DNA from: Mucilaginibacter ginsenosidivorax
Lineage (GTDB): Bacteria > Bacteroidota > Bacteroidia > Sphingobacteriales > Sphingobacteriaceae
Length of the DNA: 64,000 nt
Assembly (NCBI RefSeq): GCF_007971525.1
Contig: NZ_CP042437.1
Location: forward strand, 4,588,001 to 4,652,000
Direction: 5' to 3'
Shown here: positions 35,401-43,367 of the stretch, in pieces
Layout of the letters: the number at the start of each line of letters is the position of its first letter
Position numbering within the stretch: the first letter of the stretch is position 1
Made by a program: the position numbers and the translations under genes
The notes under the pieces: generated by a model
What the model saw: the letters and a program-made list of their open reading frames with translations, nothing else
Told to the model about the DNA's origin: nothing
The model's database searches: none

Positions 35401-36195
35401 TTACTTGCTTTCGGCAAGCAGTATTGCAGCCAGTTTATCCGGCATTGAAATAAATGGCGTGTGGCTGCTTTGCAGGGTATACACTTTAGCTACTTTGCTT
35501 GCTTTAACCATATATTGTTGTGCTGGGTAGCTGATTGCATGGTCATTAACCGTATGGATGTATACTTTTTTAATGCTGCCAAAATTCTTTTCAGTCAGGT
35601 GTACCGGTTTAGCCAGTGGTGCCAGAGGTTCGGGTTTAATGTTAGCGGCTATATATTCCTGAACTTGTTGCGATGCATCAGCGGCAAAAATGTCGGCTAC
35701 GGCATCTTTTGCGATGATAGCCGCGCCGTGCTCCTGGTCGATGGTAAGAGATTTACCGATGTGCGATGCAGGGTCTTGTTTTGCGAGTGCTAAAAGGCTG
35801 TCGCCATCATGCGGCAGCGCAGCGGCAAGGAAAATCAGTTCTTTAACCTGTGCAGGAATTTCTTCGGCAACCTGGCTAATCACCAGTCCGCCAAAACTAT
35901 GCCCAACCAAAACAATATTAGTGCGGGTGCCAATAGCTGCTTTTACCTGGTCGACATAAGTTTGAAAGGTGATGCCGGCAAATGAGGTGGTATCTTTTCC
36001 ATGACCTGCAAGGTTAACATTGATCACCTCTTCGCCCTGGGCTTTTAACAATGGTATCACGGCATCCCACGAAGATGCATCAGACCAGGCTCCGTGAACA
36101 AGTACAATAGTTTTAGCGTTTTTGTTGGTTGTTTTTTGGGCTTGAGCAGTAAAACCTAATACACTCATTGCCATCATTATTATTGTTGTTTTCAT
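35401..36195 (-). CDS. Secreted alpha/beta-hydrolase
   Basis: A 264-aa esterase-like protein with a signal peptide (MKTTIIMMAMSVLGFTAQAQ), so it is periplasmic. VLVHGAWSDASSWDAVIPLL gives the oxyanion-hole HG. The nucleophile is S100 in GHSFGG. The catalytic His lies in LQSSHTPF near the C-terminus, with an acidic residue in HTVNDHAIS likely the third member. These are the marks of HNL/esterase-type alpha/beta-hydrolases. The substrate is unknown. The Crp/Fnr-type regulator gene lies 149 bp upstream on the same strand. Confidence 0.88.
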   Translation of the reverse strand: MKTTIIMMAMSVLGFTAQAQKTTNKNAKTIVLVHGAWSDASSWDAVIPLLKAQGEEVINVNLAGHGKDTTSFAGITFQTYVDQVKAAIGTRTNIVLVGHSFGGLVISQVAEEIPAQVKELIFLAAALPHDGDSLLALAKQDPASHIGKSLTIDQEHGAAIIAKDAVADIFAADASQQVQEYIAANIKPEPLAPLAKPVHLTEKNFGSIKKVYIHTVNDHAISYPAQQYMVKASKVAKVYTLQSSHTPFISMPDKLAAILLAESK

Positions 36196-36344
36196 GTTTT
36201 TAAATGCCTAATTGTTTAGGACATCACAAACATCGGGCTATGGCGCAGCAATAAGTTTAACCCAGGTTAAAATCGAAATCCTCTGTGAATTTTTTTTATA
36301 GAGGATTTTTGCAATTCAGAATCTTATAAAAAGTTAATGCATTT

Positions 36345-36941
36345 TTACTTTCCAACCATTCTTTTACGGATCCGGCTCAGCGAAGGCCCCTGGATACCCA
36401 GGTAAGATGCGATATGATAAAGGGGCACCGCGTTAAAAATATTCGGGTGTTTTTCCATCATTTCCCGATAACGGTCTTCCGGCGTTTTAAACAAAAATCC
36501 TTCCGTATTAACCATAACTTCATGAAAAGCGGTTTCGGCAACAATCCTTCCAAACCGTTCCCATTGGTGCGATTGTCCGTAAAGTTCATTTAGGTGATCG
36601 ATATGTATGTATAATATAAGCGAATCAACCATCGCTTCGGTATAATAATCACAGGCCGTCTGTGCTAAAAAGCTTTTATAAGATGCTACAAATTGATTAT
36701 CGGTAAAAAACAGCATATTCTTTTCTTCACCTGTAATGTTATTAACCCGGTATATTCTAAACACGCCACTGATAACGAACCCGAGATGTTTACAAACATT
36801 TTTATATTCGTTATAAAACTCGCCTTTTTTGTATTGTTTTAATTTCCAGTAGGGTAATGATAAGTCAAACGCTTCTGGTTTCATCCCGGCAGATCCTAAA
36901 ATCGTTCGTAATAATGCTATCTCTGTTTGGTTTTCTGACAT
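36345..36941 (-). CDS. Crp/Fnr family transcriptional regulator
   Basis: A 198-aa protein with an N-terminal cyclic-nucleotide-binding-like barrel (LKQYKKGEFYNEYKNVCKHLGFVISGVFRIYR) and a C-terminal winged-helix HTH (HIASYLGIQGPSLSRIRKRM). The usual cNMP phosphate-binding Arg motif is degenerate (YKSFLAQT), so it may respond to a different signal or none, as is common in Bacteroidota Crp relatives. It is upstream of and co-directional with the alpha/beta-hydrolase gene, a plausible target. Confidence 0.87.
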   Translation of the reverse strand: MSENQTEIALLRTILGSAGMKPEAFDLSLPYWKLKQYKKGEFYNEYKNVCKHLGFVISGVFRIYRVNNITGEEKNMLFFTDNQFVASYKSFLAQTACDYYTEAMVDSLILYIHIDHLNELYGQSHQWERFGRIVAETAFHEVMVNTEGFLFKTPEDRYREMMEKHPNIFNAVPLYHIASYLGIQGPSLSRIRKRMVGK

Positions 36942-37307
36942 GCAGTAAAAATATCATTTTTAATTACATCACACACTGAGACCCGGCAATGGTCAATACA
37001 ATCCTCCACAAGCTGCGGCTTTTGGAGACGAATGAGTCATTTTCAATTTAATCTAAATTCGCCAATTTCTTCAAAGTAAAGAAATTATGAGTTATAATCA
37101 ACCTCTGCACCACGACTAAAGTGTGTTACCTAATTATAATAGGTTTTTCGCGGAGAAATCTCAAATGCATTTTTACTGCATCGGTCTGAAAACTTGGCTC
37201 ATAATATGTTTGGATGAAAGTGAATAGATGAATTATGAAACCCTCGATGCTTTTAGCAATTGGGGCAAGAAGAAGCACAATAAAAGAAGGGGCTTTTATT
37301 TCCTGGA
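36942..37307. other. AT-rich spacer, no gene seen
   Basis: This 366-bp stretch has no convincing coding sequence. It contains a small hairpin ACCTA/TAGGT (37131-37147) followed by TTTTT and a second hairpin AATAAAAG/CTTTTATT (37279-37300) that could end the minus-strand gene next to it. It may hold the promoter of the Crp/Fnr gene. Confidence 0.45.
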
Positions 37308-37655
37308 TTATCTTTTATTATGATATATAGTGTCATGGACAGCAACTATAATTAACACTATCGTTGCTATTACCCCTAATGGTATAGTAATTATAGAGAG
37401 CCAGAAAAGCGACCCCAAAGGATTAAATATCTTTCCGAAGGCAATTCCTGCCCTGACGCAATCGTCGGTTCCTGCTTCGTTAATTTGACAACCCATACAA
37501 TAGCCTATGAAACCGGCCAACATTGATATCAATATCGGGGATAAAGCTATTATCAGAATGTACAGATGGTATAGCAGCACTTTTTTGATGCTGACTGTTT
37601 CCCCGAATAGATAAGGTCTCATAATGAGCAAGCAAGATAAAATAATTTTTGTCAT
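37308..37655 (-). CDS. Small hypothetical membrane protein
   Basis: A 115-aa protein with two strong membrane segments (LYHLYILIIALSPILISMLAGFIGYCMG and LFWLSIITIPLGVIATIVLIIVAV) separated by a short polar loop with two cysteines (GCQINEAGTDDC). No family was recognised. A start at residue 12 (37622) is possible. It is divergent from the eCIS cluster. Confidence 0.55.
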   Translation of the reverse strand: MTKIILSCLLIMRPYLFGETVSIKKVLLYHLYILIIALSPILISMLAGFIGYCMGCQINEAGTDDCVRAGIAFGKIFNPLGSLFWLSIITIPLGVIATIVLIIVAVHDTIYHNKR

Positions 37656-37968
37656 GTTTTTTGACGTTCCTCTTAAATTAAATTTTAACCAGAGGCTTGA
37701 AATACTGAATCTTTCATGAAAGTCAAAATAATTCGCCGGCGATGATTTTTTCCGAAACGCAGCCCGGAATATTTATTATCTAATAAATATAATTATTTAA
37801 TGATGTGGGATTGTTATTTCCTTCTAATTAAAAACAAGCGCTATTTCTAATTTTGTTTTTTATTTGCTTCGGTTTTCCGCCGTATTGCTTGCGTAAAAAT
37901 ACGCTCGTAAACACGTACAAACCCTATTGTTATACAGTGTGTTAGCAGATAATTTTACCCTCATAGTT

Positions 37969-38009
37969 ATTCGGAAAAATAACACGACCCTAATTCGTGT
38001 TTTCCGAAT
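37969..38009. promoter_or_regulatory. Inverted repeat upstream of the eCIS cluster (1)
   Basis: ATTCGGAAAA...ACACGA (37969-37987) is inverted as TCGTGTTTTCCGAAT (37995-38009); the left arm has four extra bases in the middle. It lies 138 bp upstream of the first eCIS start and has no T run. It could be an operator or an RNA structure. Confidence 0.55.
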
Positions 38010-38054
38010 ATCTCGCCCCAATTATTCTAAAGATTAGACATTTGTTAACTAATA

Positions 38055-38089
38055 AATATTGAATACTTATTGCTATAAGTATAAATATT
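38055..38089. promoter_or_regulatory. Inverted repeat upstream of the eCIS cluster (2)
   Basis: AATATTGAATACTTAT (38055-38070) and ATAAGTATAAATATT (38075-38089) form a nearly perfect AT-only palindrome around TGCT, 57 bp upstream of the first eCIS start. Its position fits a repressor site or a leader hairpin. Confidence 0.55.
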
Positions 38090-38146
38090 ATTATGCGAAT
38101 ATTAAAAAATTACCTGAACCAATAAAAACCTTTATCTGCCTATTAT

Positions 38147-38761
38147 ATGATCCGCACAGCACTTCAATTTATACAAAGCGAACTTGAAGCCTATATGGTT
38201 AGCCGGGAGAATGATCCCGGCAGCTATAAAACAGGCAACGTTGTTGATTTAAAGCCGATTGTTTTACCTAATGGCAACATCAATATTACGGATTCGACGC
38301 ATGTTACTATTATGCTGGTGAATATTGAGGAGGAACGCAGGGAAGGAAAGCAAGCCTACTATTTACCAACACCCGATAAAAAGTATTTAAGGCTTAATCC
38401 TCCTGTTGAGATTGATTTGTTCCTGCTGTTTGTTGCAAATAATTCCGACTATCCAACCGCGTTGCGCGATCTATCGGATGTTATCGGGTTCTTTCAATCG
38501 CACGCTGTGTTTGACAGCCAGGGTTACCCTTCGCTCAACGCCTCGGTAACCGATGCGGTTAATAAGCCCTGGCAGCTGATAGACAGGCTGAGTTTCAAAC
38601 TGGTTAGCCTGACTTTTGAGCAGCAAAATAACCTGTGGGGTATGTTAAGCTCAAAATATATGCCAAGCGCGGTTTACCGGGTTAAGCTCCTTACCGCGTT
38701 TGAAACCAAGGGCAATGATGTGGTTACTTCGGTTAGTGAACTTGATTTTGTTGAAAACTAA
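38147..38761 (+). CDS. eCIS cap/sheath terminator, DUF4255 (Pvc16-like)
   Basis: A 204-aa DUF4255 protein (Pvc16 N-terminal domain). In Afp, PVC and AlgoCIS particles this family caps the end of the tube and sheath far from the baseplate. Visible features are MIRTALQFIQSELEAYM at the start, VVDLKPIVLPNGNINITDSTHVTIMLVNIEEE in the middle and FEQQNNLWGMLSSKYMPSAVYRVKLL near residue 165. It is the first gene of the cluster, 7 bp before the next, as in other Bacteroidota eCIS loci. A relative at 26823 shares the same layout. Confidence 0.88.
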   Translation: MIRTALQFIQSELEAYMVSRENDPGSYKTGNVVDLKPIVLPNGNINITDSTHVTIMLVNIEEERREGKQAYYLPTPDKKYLRLNPPVEIDLFLLFVANNSDYPTALRDLSDVIGFFQSHAVFDSQGYPSLNASVTDAVNKPWQLIDRLSFKLVSLTFEQQNNLWGMLSSKYMPSAVYRVKLLTAFETKGNDVVTSVSELDFVEN

Positions 38762-38768
38762 TTGAAAT

Positions 38769-39953
38769 ATGGCAACGCTAACAGTAAAATATTCGCAGCT
38801 GCTCACCTTGTCGGTAATGCAACAGTTTTATAGAAATGGCATTTGCGCGGCGTATACCACTGCCCCCAAATTGGATTTCACCATATTACCAACTGATGAA
38901 TGCCTTGCTTTTTTGAAAGCAAAAAATATGGTATTTAAAAGTACAGATACTACAGGCGGATTTACCATCATGGCACGTACCCTGGGTACCAATCTTTCAG
39001 GAAATCCTCTTTTAAAAAGCAGGATAACCAATACCGATAAACTTACCTTTTTTATGCTGCTGAATAACCCTAACGCAGTAAATTTTGATTTGTTGCCAAC
39101 GCAATTGGCCGCCGGCAATATTTATTATTTCAGCAACCAGGTGGTTGACAATGCAGCCTTGCGCACCAATTTGCATTTATCAAAAAACAAACTTGGCGTA
39201 GATGGAAACAACGATCAGGTAAAAAAAACGGATGTTAATTACAAGTACAGCTTTGCCGGTGTTGTAACAACCGCCCAGGCGGTAGTTAAACATCTTTTAA
39301 CTGGGCTAACTGTAAACGCCGCGTCTGTTATTGTGCAAGGCACAAACTCTATACTAACTTTTAATCTTTCAGCTTTACCATCAGGTCGCTGCCAGTTACT
39401 GATCAGCAATGTGCTTATTGATACATTTTATTTTTTGGGTACTATGGCAAGTCAGCCCGTGTTCGGCGTTATCGAACTTAACCTTGCCGCCACATTACCT
39501 GCTAATTACAGGATAATTGAAACTGATCAATCCTTACTGCCTACACGGCCCAACTATACTGTTTTGTTTAAAAACCGGCCAACTTTTTGGCGCTACAATA
39601 TACAGCTGCAAACTACCAGTCCTATTTACCTGGAGATGGCCAAGTTAACGCCCGCGCAAAAAACAGATTATATCAACCAGCTCAGTATTACCTGTAACGA
39701 TGCAAGTATCAAATTTAAGCTGGCTTCAAATACCGATCTAAGTTTTGTGTTTGTATCGCTGGCCGGCATTCCACTACAGGAAAAGTACGTCTTGTCGTCA
39801 AGCGCCACTGGTGCCCCGCTCGTTTTTACCCTATACAAACACATTACAACCAATAAAACCGAGGTGAAATCAAACCTGGCATACCCGTCGACAGGTATCA
39901 TCAATGCAAGCAATCCTCCAGCTATTTACTCAGACATATTTATATCACTTTAA
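38769..39953 (+). CDS. Unknown eCIS-associated protein
   Basis: A 394-aa protein with no recognised family. It has no signal peptide or membrane segment and looks beta-rich throughout, with a hydrophilic centre. It lies 7 bp after the cap gene and 24 bp before the sheath gene, so it is very probably translated with them. Position would fit a second cap, cap adaptor or sheath-associated protein, as reported for some Bacteroidota eCIS, but this is inference from context only. Confidence 0.7.
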   Translation: MATLTVKYSQLLTLSVMQQFYRNGICAAYTTAPKLDFTILPTDECLAFLKAKNMVFKSTDTTGGFTIMARTLGTNLSGNPLLKSRITNTDKLTFFMLLNNPNAVNFDLLPTQLAAGNIYYFSNQVVDNAALRTNLHLSKNKLGVDGNNDQVKKTDVNYKYSFAGVVTTAQAVVKHLLTGLTVNAASVIVQGTNSILTFNLSALPSGRCQLLISNVLIDTFYFLGTMASQPVFGVIELNLAATLPANYRIIETDQSLLPTRPNYTVLFKNRPTFWRYNIQLQTTSPIYLEMAKLTPAQKTDYINQLSITCNDASIKFKLASNTDLSFVFVSLAGIPLQEKYVLSSSATGAPLVFTLYKHITTNKTEVKSNLAYPSTGIINASNPPAIYSDIFISL

Positions 39954-39977
39954 AAACACTTTAAAAAACAATAAAAA

Positions 39978-41417
39978 ATGGCAAATTACAGATCTCCAGG
40001 TGTATATGTAGAAGAAATATCCACCTTACCACCTTCAATTGCAGAAGTAGAATCTGCTGTACCCGCTTTTATAGGCTATACACAGATAGCTACTAACCTG
40101 GCAACCGACGATCTGGCCGGGGTGCCCACGCCCATCAACAGCATGGCCGATTATATTCAGTATTTTGGGGGGCCGGATGTTGAAAGCGCAGCAAACCTGA
40201 CAATAGCGGTTGACGAGCAGCAATCAGGAGGAAAAACAACTGGTTATACCGCTAAGCTGACGTTTGCTAACTCTGGCATGAGCAAGCATATTTTGTACCA
40301 TGCGGTAAAACTTTATTTCGCAAACGGAGGTACACGCTGCTACATCGTTTCGGTTGGGAAATACAGCGGAAACGTTTCAGAGACCGATTTGGAAGCAGGT
40401 CTTACAACTTTGGGCACAACAGAAGGCCCTACCATTTTATTGTGCCCAGAGGCTATATCATCTAACACGCCCAATACCTTTAACCAGGCTATGCTTTTGC
40501 AGGCAGCAACCCTGGGCGATAGGTTTGCCATTATTGATACGGCGACAACAACAGTACCTAAAAGTACAAGCTCGGTAGCCGCAGATACCAGCGCCACTAT
40601 TACTCCTTTACCAGCCGGGCAACCCGAAAGTTCATACGGAGCAGTGTATTATCCATTCCTGCAAACATCGTATAATCATAATTTTAATTTTGATGCCCTT
40701 ACCATAACCACTTACACCGTTAATGGGGCAGTGCCAAGCCCGGCAAGCCCCAACGCTGGTGTAGCACTTGGCTCACTTAAAACTACTGTTTCGTTATTAT
40801 ACAACGCTATTCTTGCACAATACCAGGGTTATTTTATCACACTGCCACCTTCGGCAGCCATAGCAGGTGTTTATTGTAATGTAGATGCAACCAGGGGTGT
40901 TTGGAAAGCACCTGCAAATGTTTCGTTAAACGCTGTAAACAAGGCTGTGGTATCGGTAACACGCGGCGAACAGGACTTGCTGAATATAAACGATCAAAGC
41001 GGAAAATCGGTAAACGCTATTTTGAACTCGCCAAATTTTGGCACGCTGGTTATGGGGGCCCGTACCCTGGACGGAAACGATAATGAATGGAAATATGTTA
41101 ACGTTCGCCGCTTTTTTATAACTGTTGAGCAGTCTATTAAAAACTCCACTGCATCATTTGTATTTGAACCTAATACTTCGGCAACCTGGGTTAAGGTACA
41201 GGCAATGATATCAAATTACCTGTTTTTAAAATGGCGCGATGGCGCACTTGCCGGAGCAAAATCCGACCAGGCCTATTTTGTAAACGTAGGTTTGGGCAGC
41301 ACCATGACCTCGCTTGATATTCTTGAAGGACGAATGATCATTGAAATTGGAATGGCTGTAGCGCGGCCTGCCGAGTTTGTAGTGCTTCGCTTCGAACAAA
41401 TGCTGCAAACTTCCTAA
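39978..41417 (+). CDS. eCIS contractile sheath protein (Pvc2-4-like)
   Basis: A 479-aa tail sheath protein that contracts to drive the inner tube forward. The N-terminus MANYRSPGVYVEEISTLPPSI is the classic sheath strand that links subunits. The C-terminus has FVFEPNTSATWVKVQAMISNYLFLKWRDGALAGA and LEGRMIIEIGMAVARPAEFVVLRFEQ, the conserved C-terminal sheath domain. Only one sheath gene is seen, where Afp and PVC have three. A heptamer-array spacer follows before the tube genes. Confidence 0.96.
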   Translation: MANYRSPGVYVEEISTLPPSIAEVESAVPAFIGYTQIATNLATDDLAGVPTPINSMADYIQYFGGPDVESAANLTIAVDEQQSGGKTTGYTAKLTFANSGMSKHILYHAVKLYFANGGTRCYIVSVGKYSGNVSETDLEAGLTTLGTTEGPTILLCPEAISSNTPNTFNQAMLLQAATLGDRFAIIDTATTTVPKSTSSVAADTSATITPLPAGQPESSYGAVYYPFLQTSYNHNFNFDALTITTYTVNGAVPSPASPNAGVALGSLKTTVSLLYNAILAQYQGYFITLPPSAAIAGVYCNVDATRGVWKAPANVSLNAVNKAVVSVTRGEQDLLNINDQSGKSVNAILNSPNFGTLVMGARTLDGNDNEWKYVNVRRFFITVEQSIKNSTASFVFEPNTSATWVKVQAMISNYLFLKWRDGALAGAKSDQAYFVNVGLGSTMTSLDILEGRMIIEIGMAVARPAEFVVLRFEQMLQTS

Positions 41418-41444
41418 TGTCGTGTCAACGATAAATTGACGGAT

Positions 41445-41537
41445 AGTCTTTAGTCCAAAGCCTTAAGTTCTAAGCCCGAAAAGAAAAAAATCAACTTTAG
41501 ACTTACGACTTAGTACTCTTGACTTAGCACTAATCGC
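41445..41537. repeat. Inverted heptamer arrays inside the eCIS cluster
   Basis: Forward units AGTCTTT, AGTCCAA, AGCCTTA, AGTTCTA, AGCCCGA (41445-41479) and reverse units TTTAGAC, TTACGAC, TTAGTAC, TCTTGAC, TTAGCAC, TAATCGC (41496-41537) flank an A-rich loop. They occupy most of the 169-bp gap between sheath and tube genes, the largest gap in the cluster. The transcript here would fold into a long imperfect hairpin. Confidence 0.85.
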
Positions 41538-41586
41538 AAAAAACAAGTATTTAACTGTATTATAAAAACATCAACAACAATATAAA

Positions 41587-42024
41587 ATGGCAAATTACCC
41601 AATTCCAGTCTTCCATTTCAGTGTTTCATTGGGGGGCGGAGCACCTATAGGTTTTTCAGAAGTAAGCGGACTTACCCAAGAGGTACAGGCGATAGATTAT
41701 CGTGATGGCTTAATGTCATACACTACCTTACCGCTTAAAAGGCCAGGCTTAAAAAAAGCAAGCAATATCACTTTGAAAAAGGGATATATTGAAAAAGACA
41801 ATAATTTTTACAACTGGCTCAACAACAGTGGTAACCCTGGCGTTGACCGCCGCGACCTGACAATTACGCTGTTGAATGACGAAAACAACCCTGTTTTTGT
41901 CTGGAGCGTAACACAGGCATGGCCGGTAAAAATTGAAGGCCCGGGTTTAAAAGCTACCGGTAACGAGATAGCAATTGAATCTATCGAATTGGTGCACGAG
42001 GGGATAGTAGTAACAGCGGCTTAA
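41587..42024 (+). CDS. eCIS inner tube protein (Pvc1-like)
   Basis: A 145-aa tube protein of the T4 gp19/Hcp-like fold. Hexamer rings of this protein stack into the inner tube that carries cargo. The family features are PVFHFSVSLGGGAPIGFSEVSGLTQEVQAIDYRDG, LKRPGLKKASNITLKKGYIEKDNNFYNWLNN and the C-terminal GNEIAIESIELVHEGI. It starts MANY, as does the sheath. The gene follows the heptamer-array spacer, and the second tube gene begins one base after its stop. Confidence 0.95.
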   Translation: MANYPIPVFHFSVSLGGGAPIGFSEVSGLTQEVQAIDYRDGLMSYTTLPLKRPGLKKASNITLKKGYIEKDNNFYNWLNNSGNPGVDRRDLTITLLNDENNPVFVWSVTQAWPVKIEGPGLKATGNEIAIESIELVHEGIVVTAA

Positions 42025-42025
42025 A

Positions 42026-42493
42026 ATGGCAACCTATTATCCACCGGGCGGCTTTTACTTTAAAGTGGAATTTGTTGGGGTAAGCGGTGCCGATAGCGAT
42101 ACCGAACAACGTTTCCAGGAAGTTAGCGGCCTAACGGTCGAAGTTGAAGTGGAGGAGTTGCGCGAAGGAGGCGAGAACAGGTTTGTTTACAAATTCCCAA
42201 AACGGGCCAAGTATCCAAACCTGGTTTTAAAAAGGGGATTGTTAAAAGGCACCAAATTGCTTGATTGGTTTCACTCTGCCATGAATACCTACTTCACAGT
42301 AGTTGTTTATGACTTTAAACCGGCTGATATGCTGATAACACTGATGGACGAAGCAGGCCAGCCCTATGCCGTCTGGAACGTAGTGCAGGCGTATCCGCTA
42401 AAGTGGTCTACTTCCGATTTTAAAGCCACAGATAACTCGGTTGTTGTGGAAACCATAGAGCTTGCTTATCAATATTTTGAACGAAAAATGTAA
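42026..42493 (+). CDS. eCIS tube-initiator protein (Pvc5-like)
   Basis: A 155-aa second tube protein, probably the first ring near the baseplate. It shows GFYFKVEFVGVSG, RFQEVSGLTVEVEVEELREGGENRFVYKFPKRAKYPNLVLKRGL and the C-terminal TDNSVVVETIELAYQYFER. It differs from the first tube protein by a longer first loop (ADSDTEQ). It lies one base after the first tube gene and seven before the DUF5908 gene. Confidence 0.92.
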   Translation: MATYYPPGGFYFKVEFVGVSGADSDTEQRFQEVSGLTVEVEVEELREGGENRFVYKFPKRAKYPNLVLKRGLLKGTKLLDWFHSAMNTYFTVVVYDFKPADMLITLMDEAGQPYAVWNVVQAYPLKWSTSDFKATDNSVVVETIELAYQYFERKM

Positions 42494-42499
42494 AAAGCT

Positions 42500-42658
42500 A
42501 TGCCTGTACAAATAAACGAAGTAATCATCCGGACGATAGTTGACACGGCTCCGGTAAGCCAGGAAACCCAGCCGGAGCCGGCAGCAAATAACAATAGCTC
42601 GGAATACGAAGCAATTGAAAAGGTACTTGAAATAATTAAAGAAAAAAACGAACGCTGA
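42500..42658 (+). CDS. DUF5908/Pvc6-like small eCIS protein
   Basis: A short 52-aa coding region, easily missed because of its size. It begins MPVQINEVIIRTIVD, the pattern of the DUF5908 family found in eCIS loci at the Pvc6 position. The middle is Pro/Glu-rich (SQETQPEPAANNN) and the end is a Lys/Glu-rich helix (YEAIEKVLEIIKEKNER). It starts seven bases after the Pvc5-like gene, and its TGA overlaps the ATG of the next gene by one base (TGATG), which supports that it is real and translated. Its role in the particle is not known. Confidence 0.85.
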   Translation: MPVQINEVIIRTIVDTAPVSQETQPEPAANNNSSEYEAIEKVLEIIKEKNER

Positions 42659-43341
42659 TGGATACGCAAAGCGCGGCAATGTTGCCCTTTAACCTTAAAA
42701 TAATATCGACCGATGAAAACGGTATACCCAGCTTAGGCGTGCCTTTTTTGGCCATGTTTAATCCCGAAAACATAGCCATTAACGAAACCGTTAGCTGGAA
42801 TGAAAAGAAGCCTGTAGGGCAGGCAGGCACCGACCCTACTTTTGTTGGTATACAGCCGCGCACTTTTACTATTGAGCTGACGCTTGATGGAACCGGGGTA
42901 AATACCAACGGTGTAAAAATCCCGGTTACAGCGCAGGTGCTTCTCTTCCGGGCGGCTACAACCAGCATCAATGGCACGCTTCACAAACCCAATTATTTAC
43001 TGATACAGTATGGTTTGTTTATCTGTAATTGTTGTTTAAAATCGTCAACGGTTACTTACACCATGTTTGATATGTTCGGCTTGCCAATACGGGCCAAAAT
43101 AAGCGCCACGTTTACCGAACGGACGCCCCAGGCATTGGGCGGCATATTAAGTATGCTGTCCTCGCCCGATCTTACACATACCGTACCGATAAAGCAGTGG
43201 GATCTGCTGCCTTTGTTAACCTACCGGATATATAAAGATCAAAACTATTATTTGCAGGTGGCAAAGGTTAATAAGCTTAAAAATTTCAGGAAACTCACGG
43301 CAGGCAGTTCGCTCATTTTTCCGCCGATTTCAAACAAGTAA
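42658..43341 (+). CDS. eCIS LysM-type baseplate protein (Pvc7-like)
   Basis: A 227-aa protein in the Pvc7/gp53-like position that links tube and spike. Residues 1-140 form the CIS tube-type domain (VPFLAMFNPENIAINETVSWNEKKPVG, then LKSSTVTYTMFDMFGLPIRAKISATFTE). The C-terminal part looks like a small LysM-type domain (WDLLPLLTYRIYKDQNYYLQVAKVNKL, then LTAGSSLIFP). The start overlaps the DUF5908 gene by one base. A 26-bp gap separates it from the spike gene. Confidence 0.9.
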   Translation: MDTQSAAMLPFNLKIISTDENGIPSLGVPFLAMFNPENIAINETVSWNEKKPVGQAGTDPTFVGIQPRTFTIELTLDGTGVNTNGVKIPVTAQVLLFRAATTSINGTLHKPNYLLIQYGLFICNCCLKSSTVTYTMFDMFGLPIRAKISATFTERTPQALGGILSMLSSPDLTHTVPIKQWDLLPLLTYRIYKDQNYYLQVAKVNKLKNFRKLTAGSSLIFPPISNK

Positions 43342-43367
43342 AAATTCCCAATTTAATCAGCTAAGTT

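Larger units (their letters stand above)
37656..38146. promoter_or_regulatory. Upstream region of the eCIS gene cluster
   Basis: A 491-bp AT-rich, gene-free region between a divergent gene and the first eCIS gene. It contains an exact -7 motif TAATTTTG (37848-37855) without a good -33 element, and two inverted repeats (listed separately). It is the likely site for control of the system, with a possible leader of about 280 nt. Confidence 0.5.
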
